NCBI GenBank assembly: GCA_045538465.1
Contig: JAZSRK010000116.1
Location: 1 to 41,060 of the forward strand
DNA from: Limiplasma sp045538465
GTDB taxonomy: Bacteria; Bacillota; Clostridia; Christensenellales; Aristaeellaceae
DNA length: 41,060 bases
Direction of reading: 5' to 3'
Position 1 is the stretch's first letter. Each line of letters opens with the position of its first letter. This document shows, piece by piece, positions 1 through 7,752 of this stretch. The notes below the pieces were generated by a model. The model was not told the origin of the DNA. It did not search any database and worked only from the letters and a program-made list of their open reading frames with translations. A program made the position numbers and the translations under genes.

Positions 1-156
1 AAACGAACCGAGGCGTGAGGACAGCCTGAAAGGCTCCGCAGCGCCGAAGCCCAAAGCCGATGTAATCGGATTTGGGCCGCAATACACGCCGCTGGTTTCG
101 GATCACAGTCGGAGGGTTGCGACCCTCCGACTCCACCCGGGGTTTTTCGACAGTCT
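1..156. other. Unidentified highly structured segment at the left edge
   Basis: No convincing coding region is seen. Two strong hairpins are visible. One pairs 49-55 with 71-77, with an inner stem 57-61/65-69 and a 3-base loop. The other is a perfect 11-bp stem, 107-117/122-132, with a 4-base loop. A third small stem, AGCC/GGCT, lies near position 24-36. The string GCGCCGAAG at 41-49 and the upstream GGCG with which it can pair recall the lysine riboswitch core, but the loop-E motif and the 3' core are not recognisable and no plus-strand gene follows. It may be the 3' part of a structured RNA or part of a mobile element cut by the window edge. Confidence 0.45.
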
Positions 157-157
157 A

Positions 158-200
158 AACAACGCCCTTGCCGCATCGCAGCAAGGGCGTTGTTGTTTTT
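158..200 (+). terminator. Rho-independent terminator at the left edge
   Basis: A perfect 14-bp stem (158-171 with 181-194) has a 9-base loop and is followed on the plus strand by GTTTTT. The U-run is only good on the plus strand, so it best ends a plus-strand transcript coming through the structured segment at 1-156. It also lies just beyond the thrS stop and may stop thrS transcription less efficiently. Confidence 0.8.
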
Positions 201-206
201 ATACGC

Positions 207-2114
207 TTACCCCTGCGCCTTGGTATCGTTCAGTTCCTTCACCATCTTTACAGCCTCTTCAAAGCTGAAGGTGCCCAGGTTTTCACCGGCACGGTTGCGG
301 ATGGTAACAGTCTTGTTCACGGCCTCACGGTCCCCCAGCACGAACATGAAGGGGATCTTGTTCATCTGAGCCTCGCGCACCTTAAAGCCGATCTTCTCGT
401 TGCGCAGGTCTACTTCGGGACGCAGGCCGGCATTCTCCAGCATGTCTGCCACTTCATTGGCGGCATCGTCGCTGCGGGAGGTGATGGTCATTACCTTCAC
501 CTGCACAGGAGCCAGCCAAGTGGGGAAGGCGCCGCCGAAGTGCTCGGTCAGGATGCCGATGAAGCGCTCGATGGAGCCGAACACCACACGGTGGATCATA
601 ACGGGGCGATGCTTCTCGCCGTCTGCGCCGGTGTAGGTCAGGTCGAAGCGCTCAGGCAGGTTCATATCCAGCTGGATGGTACCGCACTGCCAAGTACGGC
701 CCAGGCAGTCGGTCAGGTGGAAGTCGATCTTGGGGCCGTAGAAAGCGCCGTCGCCTTCGTTGACCACGTAATCAACGCCCAGATCATCCAGAGCGCCCTG
801 CAGGCCGTTGGTAGCCAGCTCCCACATCTCATCGGTGCCGATGGAATTCTCGGGGCGGGTGCTGAGTTCCACATGATATTCGAAGCCAAAGCGGCTGTAC
901 ACTTCGTCGATCAGGTTGTATACGCCTTTGATCTCATCGCGGATCTGTTCAGGGGTCATGAAGATATGCGCATCGTCCTGCGTGAAGCAGCGCACACGCA
1001 TCAGGCCGTGCAGGGTGCCGCTCTTCTCGTGGCGGTGCACCAGACCAAGCTCGCCGGAGCGGATGGGCAGGTCACGGTAGCTCCACAGCTTGCGCATGTA
1101 GACCAGCATGCCACCGGGGCAGTTCATGGGCTTGATGGCGAAATCGGTCTCATCGATCTGGGTGGTGTACATGTTCTCTTTGTAGTGATCCCAGTGACCG
1201 GAACGCTCCCACAGGCCGCGGTTGAGCATGATGGGGGTCTTGATCTCTTCGTAGCCAGCCTTGCGGTGGATCTGACGCCAGTAGTCCTCCAAAAGGTTCC
1301 GCAGCACCATTCCCTTGGGGTAGAAGAAGGGGAAGCCGGGGCCCTCATCCTTCATATCGAACAGATCCAGTTCACGGCCCAGCTTGCGGTGGTCGCGCTT
1401 CTTGGCTTCTTCGATGCGGTCCAAGTGCTCCTGCAGCTGATCCTTGGTGGGGAAAGCGGTGGCGTAGATACGGCAGAGCATCTTGTTGTGCTCGTCGCCG
1501 CGCCAGTAGGCACCGGCAGCGTGGGTCAGCTTGAAAGCCTTGATGTAGGAAAGATTGGGCAGGTGGGGGCCAACGCACAGGTCGGTGAAATCGCCCATTT
1601 CGTAGAAGGAGATCTCCTCGCCCTCGGGCAGATCCTGAATCAGCTCTACCTTATAGGGCTCTTCCTTCTCCTGGAAGTAAGCAATGGCGGCCTCCCGCTC
1701 CATCAGGTAGCGGCGGGGGCGGATGCTCTTCTTGGCGCAATGCACCATTTCTTTTTCGATCTTGGCCAGATCTTCGGGGGTGAAGGGGGTCTCCACGTCG
1801 AAGTCGTAGTAGAAGCCGTCAGCGATGGCGGGGCCGATGGCGACCTTTACGTTGGGGTACAGGTGCTTCACGGCCATAGCCATCAGGTGGCTGGCGGAGT
1901 GGAAAAACACCTTTCGGCCTTCGGGGTCTTCAAAGGTGACGGGGGTAACGGTCTGAGCCTTGGCAACGGGAGCAAACAGATCCTGCATGCTGCCGTCCTC
2001 CAGCTTGACTGCCAGATACTTTTTCAGATCATCCGGGAAGTTGGCTTTGATCAGATCGCCGACGGAAGAATTCTCGGCTACTTCGTAGGCCTGACCAAAC
2101 ATTTTCAGTTCCAT
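207..2114 (-). CDS. thrS: Threonyl-tRNA synthetase
   Basis: Charges tRNA-Thr with threonine in the cytoplasm; class II aminoacyl-tRNA synthetase. The 635-residue product has the usual family length and layout: an N-terminal TGS domain (about 1-60), the editing domain with HSASH (residues 72-76) and the later CVGPH motif, then the class II catalytic core. The core includes MNCPGG, whose Cys is the zinc ligand in this family, HRHEKSGTLHGL, the FYGPKIDFH stretch and motif 3 around VFGSIERFIGILTEHFGG. An anticodon-binding domain lies at the C-terminus. The start at 2114 gives MELKMFGQ and is preceded by AAAGGAGA. The open frame continues upstream to 2243, but that part is the T-box antiterminator and terminator and is not translated. 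It is a single-gene unit with its own promoter and leader. Confidence 0.97.
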   Translation of the reverse strand: MELKMFGQAYEVAENSSVGDLIKANFPDDLKKYLAVKLEDGSMQDLFAPVAKAQTVTPVTFEDPEGRKVFFHSASHLMAMAVKHLYPNVKVAIGPAIADGFYYDFDVETPFTPEDLAKIEKEMVHCAKKSIRPRRYLMEREAAIAYFQEKEEPYKVELIQDLPEGEEISFYEMGDFTDLCVGPHLPNLSYIKAFKLTHAAGAYWRGDEHNKMLCRIYATAFPTKDQLQEHLDRIEEAKKRDHRKLGRELDLFDMKDEGPGFPFFYPKGMVLRNLLEDYWRQIHRKAGYEEIKTPIMLNRGLWERSGHWDHYKENMYTTQIDETDFAIKPMNCPGGMLVYMRKLWSYRDLPIRSGELGLVHRHEKSGTLHGLMRVRCFTQDDAHIFMTPEQIRDEIKGVYNLIDEVYSRFGFEYHVELSTRPENSIGTDEMWELATNGLQGALDDLGVDYVVNEGDGAFYGPKIDFHLTDCLGRTWQCGTIQLDMNLPERFDLTYTGADGEKHRPVMIHRVVFGSIERFIGILTEHFGGAFPTWLAPVQVKVMTITSRSDDAANEVADMLENAGLRPEVDLRNEKIGFKVREAQMNKIPFMFVLGDREAVNKTVTIRNRAGENLGTFSFEEAVKMVKELNDTKAQG

Positions 2115-2381
2115 GGGGCAAGTCTCCTTTCTGTTATCGGGGATAGAAAAACGCCCATCCCCACATGGTTCATGCGGGGACGGGCGATGATGTTCATTCG
2201 CTCGCGGTTCCACCCTGCTTGAAAGCAAGCTGCTTCCACTCATTGCGGCGCTGTATCGCTCGCCATGCGTCCTTGTCGGCGGGTGGTATCCTGCTGGGGC
2301 GGCATCCGCTGCTTTCAGCCGGTGACAGCGGTCTCTGCATATGCCGGGATGCCAGTGGCGTATCCCACGTCATTCTCGGAT
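2115..2381 (-). ncRNA. T-box riboswitch leader of thrS
   Basis: The conserved T-box sequence AGGGTGGAACCGCG reads on the minus strand from 2216 to 2203 and is followed by a terminator hairpin. The upstream part, near 2300-2345, folds into a stem I-like arm with a CCGCTG/CAGCGG helix and an AG-rich distal loop. Uncharged tRNA-Thr is expected to stabilise the antiterminator and allow thrS transcription. The specifier codon is not proven; an ACC in the 3' side of the stem I region is a candidate. The 5' end is placed from the promoter. Confidence 0.93.
2147..2186 (-). terminator. T-box-controlled terminator of the thrS leader
   Basis: On the minus strand, ACGCCCATCCCCACA-type arms pair across a short loop and end in CGTTTTT, immediately after the T-box sequence. 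This is the terminator alternative to the T-box antiterminator. Confidence 0.9.
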
Positions 2382-2387
2382 GGTGTG

Positions 2388-2416
2388 ATGATAGCATGCA
2401 AATGTGGGGTTGTCAA
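2388..2416 (-). promoter_or_regulatory. thrS promoter
   Basis: Minus-strand TTGACA (2416-2411), a 17-base spacer and TATCAT (2393-2388). It is near-consensus sigma-A type and correctly placed for the T-box leader. Confidence 0.85.
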
Positions 2417-2432
2417 GGGCAAACCGCTCATC

Positions 2433-2461
2433 TTGACGAATCCCCCACCATCGGCTATAAT
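2433..2461 (+). promoter_or_regulatory. Promoter of the CorC-like gene leader
   Basis: TTGACG (2433-2438), a 17-base spacer and a perfect TATAAT (2456-2461). It is divergent from the thrS promoter. The expected transcript starts near 2468 and has a leader of about 175 bases. Confidence 0.85.
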
Positions 2462-2491
2462 AAACCGTACCTGTTTTTAGGTAGAAGGAGT

Positions 2492-2584
2492 ATGATCCGC
2501 CCAATGGACGGCGACAGTTGTTATCAACGTGTCACGAAGCAAATGGTAACTGCATACAGGGCATATCCGGATGCATGCGCATAA
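2492..2584 (+). CDS. Possible leader peptide before the CorC-like gene
   Basis: A 30-codon reading frame beginning MIRPMDGDSC lies between the promoter and the next gene. Its TAA stop (2582-2584) falls inside the loop of a terminator hairpin, a typical arrangement for ribosome-mediated attenuation. AGAAGGAG precedes it but is very close to the first ATG; an in-frame ATG at 2503 has better spacing and would give 26 residues. The early residues include proline and aspartates. No homology is claimed, and translation is uncertain. Confidence 0.35.
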   Translation: MIRPMDGDSCYQRVTKQMVTAYRAYPDACA

Positions 2585-2599
2585 CGGGTATGCCTTTTT
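2560..2599 (+). terminator. Terminator hairpin within the leader of the CorC-like gene
   Basis: GGCATATCCG (2560-2569) pairs with CGGGTATGCC (2585-2594), giving 10 bp with one U-G pair, followed by TTTTT. It sits between a good promoter and the gene it should serve, so it probably acts as an attenuator. An upstream stem at about 2520-2550 (GTTATC/GGTAAC) could take part in switching. Confidence 0.65.
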
Positions 2600-2645
2600 G
2601 TGTCCAAATTTCCCCTGTGCCAAACAAAAGGAGCTATGAAACAAA

Positions 2646-3905
2646 ATGTTGGTCGAGAATCTTCCTTATTTATTGATCATGTTGCTGTGTCTGGTGCTCA
2701 GCTGGTTTTTCTCTGCCAGCGAAGTGGCCTATGAGCAGCTGAATAAAAACCGCATGCGCCTGTTGGCAGAAAAAGGCGGGCGCCGTGCAGGCATGGCGCT
2801 TAAGCTGGCCGACGATGAGGACAAACTGTCCACCATCATCCTGATCGGCGATACCGCTGCCGATGTTACCCTGACGGCGCTGGCCGTCTTGGTGCTGATG
2901 CGCCTTTACCAGAGCGGCCTTGCTGTGCTGTGGGCCATTCTTGGCTGCGGACTTTTGATCCTGCTGGTGGGCGAGGTGATCCCCAAGCACATCGCCGATG
3001 CCCGCCCGGAGCGCACCGCCCTTGTGACCGCACCATTCCTCAAGGCTTTTTCCATTGTGCTCTCCCCCGTTTGTGGGCTGCTTTCGCTTTTGAAAAAGCT
3101 GCTGGATAAACTCTTTAAGCCCGAAGATGAAGATAAGATGTCTCAGGAGGAACTGCTGCTCTTGGTGGATGAAGCCCAGCAAGAAGGCGGCATCGACGAA
3201 GACGAAGGCGATCTTTTGAAAAACGTGATCGAGTTTACCGATCTTCGTGCTGAGGAGATCCTCACCCACCGGGTGGATCTGGAAGGCGTGGATATCGAAA
3301 CCAGCAAAGAAGCCATCGCACAGGTCTTTACCCAGAGCCAGTACTCCCGCTTGCTGGTGTACGAGGAAAGCATGGATAACATCATCGGCGTTATCCACCA
3401 AAAGGACTTTTACATGAACGAAGGCATCACCCGTAAGGAGATCCGGGAGATCATGACCCAGCCCTTGTTCATCCAGCCCAGCATTAAGATCAGCGATCTG
3501 CTTAAGCTGTTGCAAACCCAGAAATCCCACATTGCTGTAGTGCTGGACGAGTACGGCGGCACCCAAGGCATCGTTACCATGGAGGATATATTGGAAGAGC
3601 TGGTGGGCGAGATCTGGGATGAACACGACGAAGTGGTAGAGGACTTTAAACAGGAAGGCGAAGGCAGCTGGGTCTGCGACTGTTCTGCCAAGCTGGATGA
3701 TTTTTGCGAGTTTTTCGGCATAGAGCTGGATGCCGCCAGCGTATCGCTGGGCGGCTGGGTAATGGAGCAGCTGGGCAAGATCGCTCAGGTGGGCGACCAG
3801 TTTACCTTCGGCGATATGACCATTACCGTTACCGAAACCGACCATCCCCGTGTAAACCAGATCCGGGTGGTGCGGCCAGTTGGTGCCAGACCCACCGAAG
3901 CCTAA
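2646..3905 (+). CDS. CNNM/CorC-HlyC family transporter (hemolysin C-like)
   Basis: Integral membrane protein of the CNNM/CorC family, known members of which move Mg2+ or Co2+ out of the cell. The 419-residue product has an N-terminal DUF21/CNNM membrane domain of about four segments (roughly residues 5-150) with the family motif GEVIPKH near residue 110. A basic and acidic linker leads to two CBS domains (about 200-325), and a C-terminal CorC/HlyC domain (about 335-412) ends the protein. Length and domain order are normal. The ATG at 2646 lies 12 bases after AAAGGAG, slightly long spacing. The gene has a leader with a terminator, so expression may respond to an ion or to translation of the leader. 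The gene at 3930 follows after 24 bases and is probably co-transcribed. The exact ion cannot be told from sequence. Confidence 0.92.
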   Translation: MLVENLPYLLIMLLCLVLSWFFSASEVAYEQLNKNRMRLLAEKGGRRAGMALKLADDEDKLSTIILIGDTAADVTLTALAVLVLMRLYQSGLAVLWAILGCGLLILLVGEVIPKHIADARPERTALVTAPFLKAFSIVLSPVCGLLSLLKKLLDKLFKPEDEDKMSQEELLLLVDEAQQEGGIDEDEGDLLKNVIEFTDLRAEEILTHRVDLEGVDIETSKEAIAQVFTQSQYSRLLVYEESMDNIIGVIHQKDFYMNEGITRKEIREIMTQPLFIQPSIKISDLLKLLQTQKSHIAVVLDEYGGTQGIVTMEDILEELVGEIWDEHDEVVEDFKQEGEGSWVCDCSAKLDDFCEFFGIELDAASVSLGGWVMEQLGKIAQVGDQFTFGDMTITVTETDHPRVNQIRVVRPVGARPTEA

Positions 3906-3929
3906 AGAGATCGTAAAGAAAGGTTTTTA

Positions 3930-4463
3930 TTGACCATGTCCCATTTTCTAGAGGAGATCTTTCGTCCCAATACGCCGCAGGAGCAGGATGCCATTGCCCG
4001 CCATACATTGCGGCGCGCCATCATCCGTTTAGGCACGCTTGCGGTCATCGTGGTCATTCTGGGCATTGTTGCCCTTTCCAAAACCATGACCTATGCCCCC
4101 TATCGGGGCACATGGGTGCTGGTCGAAGATCACGCCGACGGTTTTCACAAATCCGATCAGTACTTGGAGATCAAAAGCGCGGAGGTATGGCGCAGCGGCA
4201 AACGGATCGGCAGCATGCGTTACTCCAGCGATAAACCATACCTTACCGCGCCCAACAGAAATTACAGCTGGTACCTGAGCGTAGACGGCGAGACCCTGAC
4301 CGTCGAGTACACCATCCCAGCCAGCACGGCCGTCTATATGTCCTTCCCCGGGCAGCTTTACACGCCGCCCTCCCCTATGCCGGACCATCACCAAGTGGAT
4401 ACCTACGTACGCATTTCCACCGAATACGATTTAACGCAAGAGGAGCGGGACGAGCTGTACTAA
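3930..4463 (+). CDS. Small single-span membrane-anchored protein, unknown function
   Basis: I do not recognise a family. The 177-residue product starts with a charged cytoplasmic stretch, has one membrane segment at about residues 33-50, and then an extracytoplasmic domain of about 120 residues that looks beta-rich: GTWVLVED, then YLEIKSAEVW, then a Tyr/Pro-rich end. The repeated short beta-type strands are reminiscent of lipocalin-like or META-like beta barrels, but this is only an impression. The TTG at 3930 has better spacing to AAAGAAAGG than the in-frame ATG at 3936, so either start is possible. It follows the CorC-like gene closely and probably shares its transcript. Confidence 0.7.
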   Translation: MTMSHFLEEIFRPNTPQEQDAIARHTLRRAIIRLGTLAVIVVILGIVALSKTMTYAPYRGTWVLVEDHADGFHKSDQYLEIKSAEVWRSGKRIGSMRYSSDKPYLTAPNRNYSWYLSVDGETLTVEYTIPASTAVYMSFPGQLYTPPSPMPDHHQVDTYVRISTEYDLTQEERDELY

Positions 4464-4595
4464 ACTTGCAATTTTACCCAGCAAAACTTGCAAAATCACC
4501 GCTGTAAGACCGGTTTTTCACTGCATTTATGCATGTTTCGGCACAGGCAGATACAAAATAAATACAATAAGAGCAAAATAAATACAAGTTTATTG

Positions 4596-4624
4596 TTGAC
4601 ATTCAACAGTTTACGTTCTAATAT
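4596..4624 (+). promoter_or_regulatory. Promoter of the peptide ABC transporter operon
   Basis: TTGACA (4596-4601), a 17-base spacer and TAATAT (4619-4624) in an A/T-rich stretch. A second isolated TATAAT occurs at 4645-4650 without a good -35. The rest of the 4464-4706 gap holds two AAACTTGCAA repeats near 4465-4495 and nothing else recognisable. Confidence 0.85.
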
Positions 4625-4706
4625 CAATCTACTATGTCTTCTGCTATAATCATGCGTATGTTCGGTACGCGGATGCTGGAAGCGCAATCCGGAAGGGAAG
4701 GTGTCC

Positions 4707-5633
4707 ATGAACGCACAATTTTTGCTGTACACACTCAAGAGATTGGGTATGGCCATACTAACGATCTTTCTGGTCATCGCTATTACATTCTTTGTAATGC
4801 ACGCGATCCCAGCCAGCCCGTTCAGCTCGGAAAAGGCTCGCTCGGATGAGACCATCGCTGCTCTGGAAGCCAAATACGGTTTTGACAAACCGGTTCCCGT
4901 GCAGTTCCTCAATTATCTGAAAAATATTCTCAGGGGCGACTTCGGTCTATCTACCAAGTGGATCGGTTCCACGGTAAGCGAGCTGATCGTTGGCGGTTTG
5001 AGCTATTCGGTACAGCTGGGCTTAACGGCAGCCAGCATCGCCATTGTGCTGGGCGTGCTGCTCGGTGCCATTGCTGCGCTGAACAGAGGCAAGTTTTTGG
5101 ATAAGATCATTCAGGTCGTTACGACTGCGCTGGTCAGCATGCCAAACTTTGTTATCGCAACGCTCTTGCTCATCATCTTCGCCCTTAAGCTGAAGTGGGC
5201 GCCCACCCTGGCCACGCAGGAAGGCGGTATGCTGCTGCCCTCGCTGTCTCTGGCGCTGTATCCCATGTCCTACATCACGCGTCTGGAGCGCTCTGCCATG
5301 CTGGATGTGCTCGGTCAGGATTATATCCGCACGGCACGCGCAAAGGGTCTGGCCAACAGCAAGGTCATTTTCAAGCATGCGCTCAAGAATGCGTTGGGCC
5401 CGGTCATCACCTATGCAGGCCCTATGATGGCGTACATTCTGACTGGTTCCATGGTCGTGGAGAACATTTTCTCCGTGCCTGGTCTGGGCCGTCTGTTTGT
5501 CAACAGCATGCTGCGCACCGATTATATGATGATCATGGGCGTTACCATCGTGCTGGCAGTGGCCATCATTGTAATGAACTTCTTGGCGGACGTGCTTTAC
5601 AAGGTGATGGATCCGCGTATCAACCTGTCCTGA
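4707..5633 (+). CDS. Peptide ABC transporter permease, OppB/DppB type
   Basis: First membrane subunit of an oligopeptide/dipeptide-type importer. The 308-residue product has the family's six-segment layout with a large first extracytoplasmic loop and the cytoplasmic coupling loop around DYIRTARAKGL, the EAA-like motif contacting the ATPases. The opening NAQFLLYTLKRLGMAILTIF is the typical amphipathic start and first membrane helix of DppB proteins. The ATG at 4707 follows GGAAGGGAAGG; a GTG six bases upstream is in frame but too near that site. It is the first gene of a five-gene operon (permease B, permease C, ATPase D, ATPase F, binding protein). Substrate is probably peptides; nickel or other substrates of this superfamily cannot be excluded. 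Confidence 0.93.
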   Translation: MNAQFLLYTLKRLGMAILTIFLVIAITFFVMHAIPASPFSSEKARSDETIAALEAKYGFDKPVPVQFLNYLKNILRGDFGLSTKWIGSTVSELIVGGLSYSVQLGLTAASIAIVLGVLLGAIAALNRGKFLDKIIQVVTTALVSMPNFVIATLLLIIFALKLKWAPTLATQEGGMLLPSLSLALYPMSYITRLERSAMLDVLGQDYIRTARAKGLANSKVIFKHALKNALGPVITYAGPMMAYILTGSMVVENIFSVPGLGRLFVNSMLRTDYMMIMGVTIVLAVAIIVMNFLADVLYKVMDPRINLS

Positions 5634-5646
5634 TGAGGTGAAACCG

Positions 5647-6690
5647 ATGGAAAATACAGAAATCAAAAAGAACATTCTCTCCTTCCAGATCGACCCCAAA
5701 CGCTTTGAGGCAGCGACGGATGAAGAGAAGGCTCAGCATCTTACACAGCGCGAATCCGTTTCCTTCTTTAAAGATGCTATGCGCAGACTCGTGCGCAACA
5801 AGATGGCAATGGTATGCTTGGCGGTGCTCATACTGATCACATTGATCGCCATCATCGTTCCTTACTTCTACCCCTATTCCTACACGCAGCAGGATGTAAG
5901 TGCCAAGCATCTGAGTCCCTTTGAGTACTCCAGAAAAGAACAGGCCCGCATCGCCCGCGGCGATGAAGTGTTCCCCCACATTATGGGTACCGACAATCTG
6001 GGGCGCGATTACTGCATCCGCGTGATCTACGGCACCCGCATTTCCCTGCTGGTCGGCTTTGTATCCGCGTTGATCGTTGTGTTGATCGGCATCATTTACG
6101 GCTCGATATCCGGCTATTTCGGCGGAAAAGTAGACTTGATCATGATGCGTATCGTTGATATCATCTATTCTCTGCCGGATGTGCTGATCGTTATTCTTCT
6201 TTCGGTCGCCATCAAAGATTTTATCAGCCAGTCCAAGAACGATCTCATCATCCGTTTGGGACCGGGCATGATCTCTATCTTTATCGTATTCGGTCTGCTG
6301 TACTGGGTCAGCATGGCGCGTCAGGTGCGCGGTCAGGTGTTGTCCATCAAGGAGCAGGAATACGTGCTGGCTGCTCGCGCCAGCGGTGCAAGCGCAGCCC
6401 ACATCATCCGCAAGCACATGATCCCCAACTGTGTCTCTGTTATCATCATTACGGCTGCTATGCAGATCCCCAGCGCCATCTTTACCGAAAGTTTCCTTTC
6501 TTTCGTTGGTATGGGTGTCAGCATGCCTATGCCCTCTCTGGGCAGCTTGGCCAGCGATGCTCGCAGCGGTCTCATCTCCTATCCTTATCTGCTCATGTTC
6601 CCTGCGGGCGCCATTTTCCTCATCGTGCTTTCCTTCAACCTGCTGGGCAATGGTCTGCGCGATGCATTCGACCCCAAACTTCGTTCGTAA
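5647..6690 (+). CDS. Peptide ABC transporter permease, OppC/DppC type
   Basis: Second membrane subunit, 347 residues. A cytoplasmic N-terminal region of about 60 residues precedes the first membrane helix (MAMVCLAVLILITLIAIIV), as in OppC N-domain proteins. The motif HIMGTDNLGRD, hallmark of this subfamily, lies before the second helix, and the EAA-like loop is EYVLAARASGAS. The ATG at 5647 is placed 6-7 bases after GAGG; the GTG at 5638 is in frame but overlaps that site. The gap to the preceding gene is 13 bases. It forms the transmembrane pore with the OppB-type subunit. Confidence 0.93.
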   Translation: MENTEIKKNILSFQIDPKRFEAATDEEKAQHLTQRESVSFFKDAMRRLVRNKMAMVCLAVLILITLIAIIVPYFYPYSYTQQDVSAKHLSPFEYSRKEQARIARGDEVFPHIMGTDNLGRDYCIRVIYGTRISLLVGFVSALIVVLIGIIYGSISGYFGGKVDLIMMRIVDIIYSLPDVLIVILLSVAIKDFISQSKNDLIIRLGPGMISIFIVFGLLYWVSMARQVRGQVLSIKEQEYVLAARASGASAAHIIRKHMIPNCVSVIIITAAMQIPSAIFTESFLSFVGMGVSMPMPSLGSLASDARSGLISYPYLLMFPAGAIFLIVLSFNLLGNGLRDAFDPKLRS

Positions 6691-6705
6691 AGGAGGATGT
6701 ATTCA

Positions 6706-7752
6706 ATGGCAATGCTTGAAGTACGCGATCTGCAAACATCCTTTTTTACCCCTGCGGGCGAGGTAAAGGCCGTCAACGGTGTATCCTTCAGCCTTGACCA
6801 CGGCAAAGTGCTGGGCATCGTTGGCGAATCCGGCTCTGGTAAGAGCGTTACCGCCTATTCTATTCTGCAGATCCTTACGCACCCCGGCCGCATCGTAAGC
6901 GGCAGCATCAAGTTTAACAGTCAGGAACTGGTCGGTTCCGGCGAAACCACGATGCGCTCCATTCGCGGCAACAAGATCTCCATCATCTTTCAGGACCCCA
7001 TGACTTCGCTCAACCCGGTATACACCATCGGCAACCAGCTGCGGGAGACCATCCGTCTGCATACCGACCGCAACGCCGAACAGGCACAGGCCCGTGCCAT
7101 CGAGATGCTGCAACTGGTCGGCATCAACGAGCCTGAAAAGCGCCTGAAGCAGTATCCCTACGAGCTTTCCGGCGGTATGCGTCAGCGCGTGATGATCGCT
7201 ATGGCGCTGGCTTGCGAGCCTGATATTCTGATCGCCGACGAACCCACCACCGCTCTGGATGTTACCATTCAGGCACAGATCTTGGAACTGATGCAGGATC
7301 TGCAAAAGAAGATGGGTATGGCCATCATCATGATCACGCACGATCTGGGCGTTATCGCCAGCATGTGCGACGAAGTGATCGTTATGTACGCCGGCAGCGT
7401 GTGCGAACGCGGCACTGCCGATAACATCTTCTATCGCCCTCGTCACGAATACACCAAGGGCCTCATCCGCTCCATTCCCAACATCGATCTGGATGACAAG
7501 GTACGTCTGGTGCCCATCGAAGGCACGCCCATCGACCTTTTGAAAATGCCTCCCGGATGTCCCTTTGCACCTCGCTGCGACCGTGCAATGAAGATCTGCT
7601 TGGAGCAGCGTGCACCGGAAGTATGGGTCGGAGAGGATCACTTGGCCTCTTGCTGGATGAATTTCAAAGACGGTCAGGAAAACAACGTGATCCATTACAA
7701 CGAGGACGGCAGCATTCGCATCATCGATTTAGACGGGGGTGAACAGGCATGA
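6706..7752 (+). CDS. Peptide ABC transporter ATPase, OppD/DppD type
   Basis: Energises the peptide importer. The 348-residue product has Walker A GESGSGKS (residues 40-47), signature LSGGMRQR, Walker B ILIADEPTTALD and the H-loop TITHDLG-type region. The C-terminal oligopeptide-transporter extension is present with a Cys set, C-X5-C-X6-C and a later Cys. In some Opp/Dpp ATPases such a cysteine set binds an iron-sulfur cluster; whether it does here is inference. The ATG at 6706 is 9 bases after GGAGG; the ATG at 6697 directly abuts that site and is rejected. The stop overlaps the next start (ATGA). Confidence 0.94.
   Translation: MAMLEVRDLQTSFFTPAGEVKAVNGVSFSLDHGKVLGIVGESGSGKSVTAYSILQILTHPGRIVSGSIKFNSQELVGSGETTMRSIRGNKISIIFQDPMTSLNPVYTIGNQLRETIRLHTDRNAEQAQARAIEMLQLVGINEPEKRLKQYPYELSGGMRQRVMIAMALACEPDILIADEPTTALDVTIQAQILELMQDLQKKMGMAIIMITHDLGVIASMCDEVIVMYAGSVCERGTADNIFYRPRHEYTKGLIRSIPNIDLDDKVRLVPIEGTPIDLLKMPPGCPFAPRCDRAMKICLEQRAPEVWVGEDHLASCWMNFKDGQENNVIHYNEDGSIRIIDLDGGEQA

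Noticed and set aside
1..132. tmRNA or lysine riboswitch at the left edge
   Set aside because: No TTCGA-type T-loop for tmRNA; only fragments of the lysine riboswitch core are present and no lysine gene follows. Left as unidentified.
168..2222. Long plus-strand open frame (684 codons) antisense to thrS
   Set aside because: The reverse strand encodes a full threonyl-tRNA synthetase with all motifs; the antisense frame is a by-product of codon bias and has no ribosome binding site.
2115..2243. N-terminal extension of thrS
   Set aside because: It covers the T-box antiterminator and terminator, and a good ribosome binding site sits before 2114.
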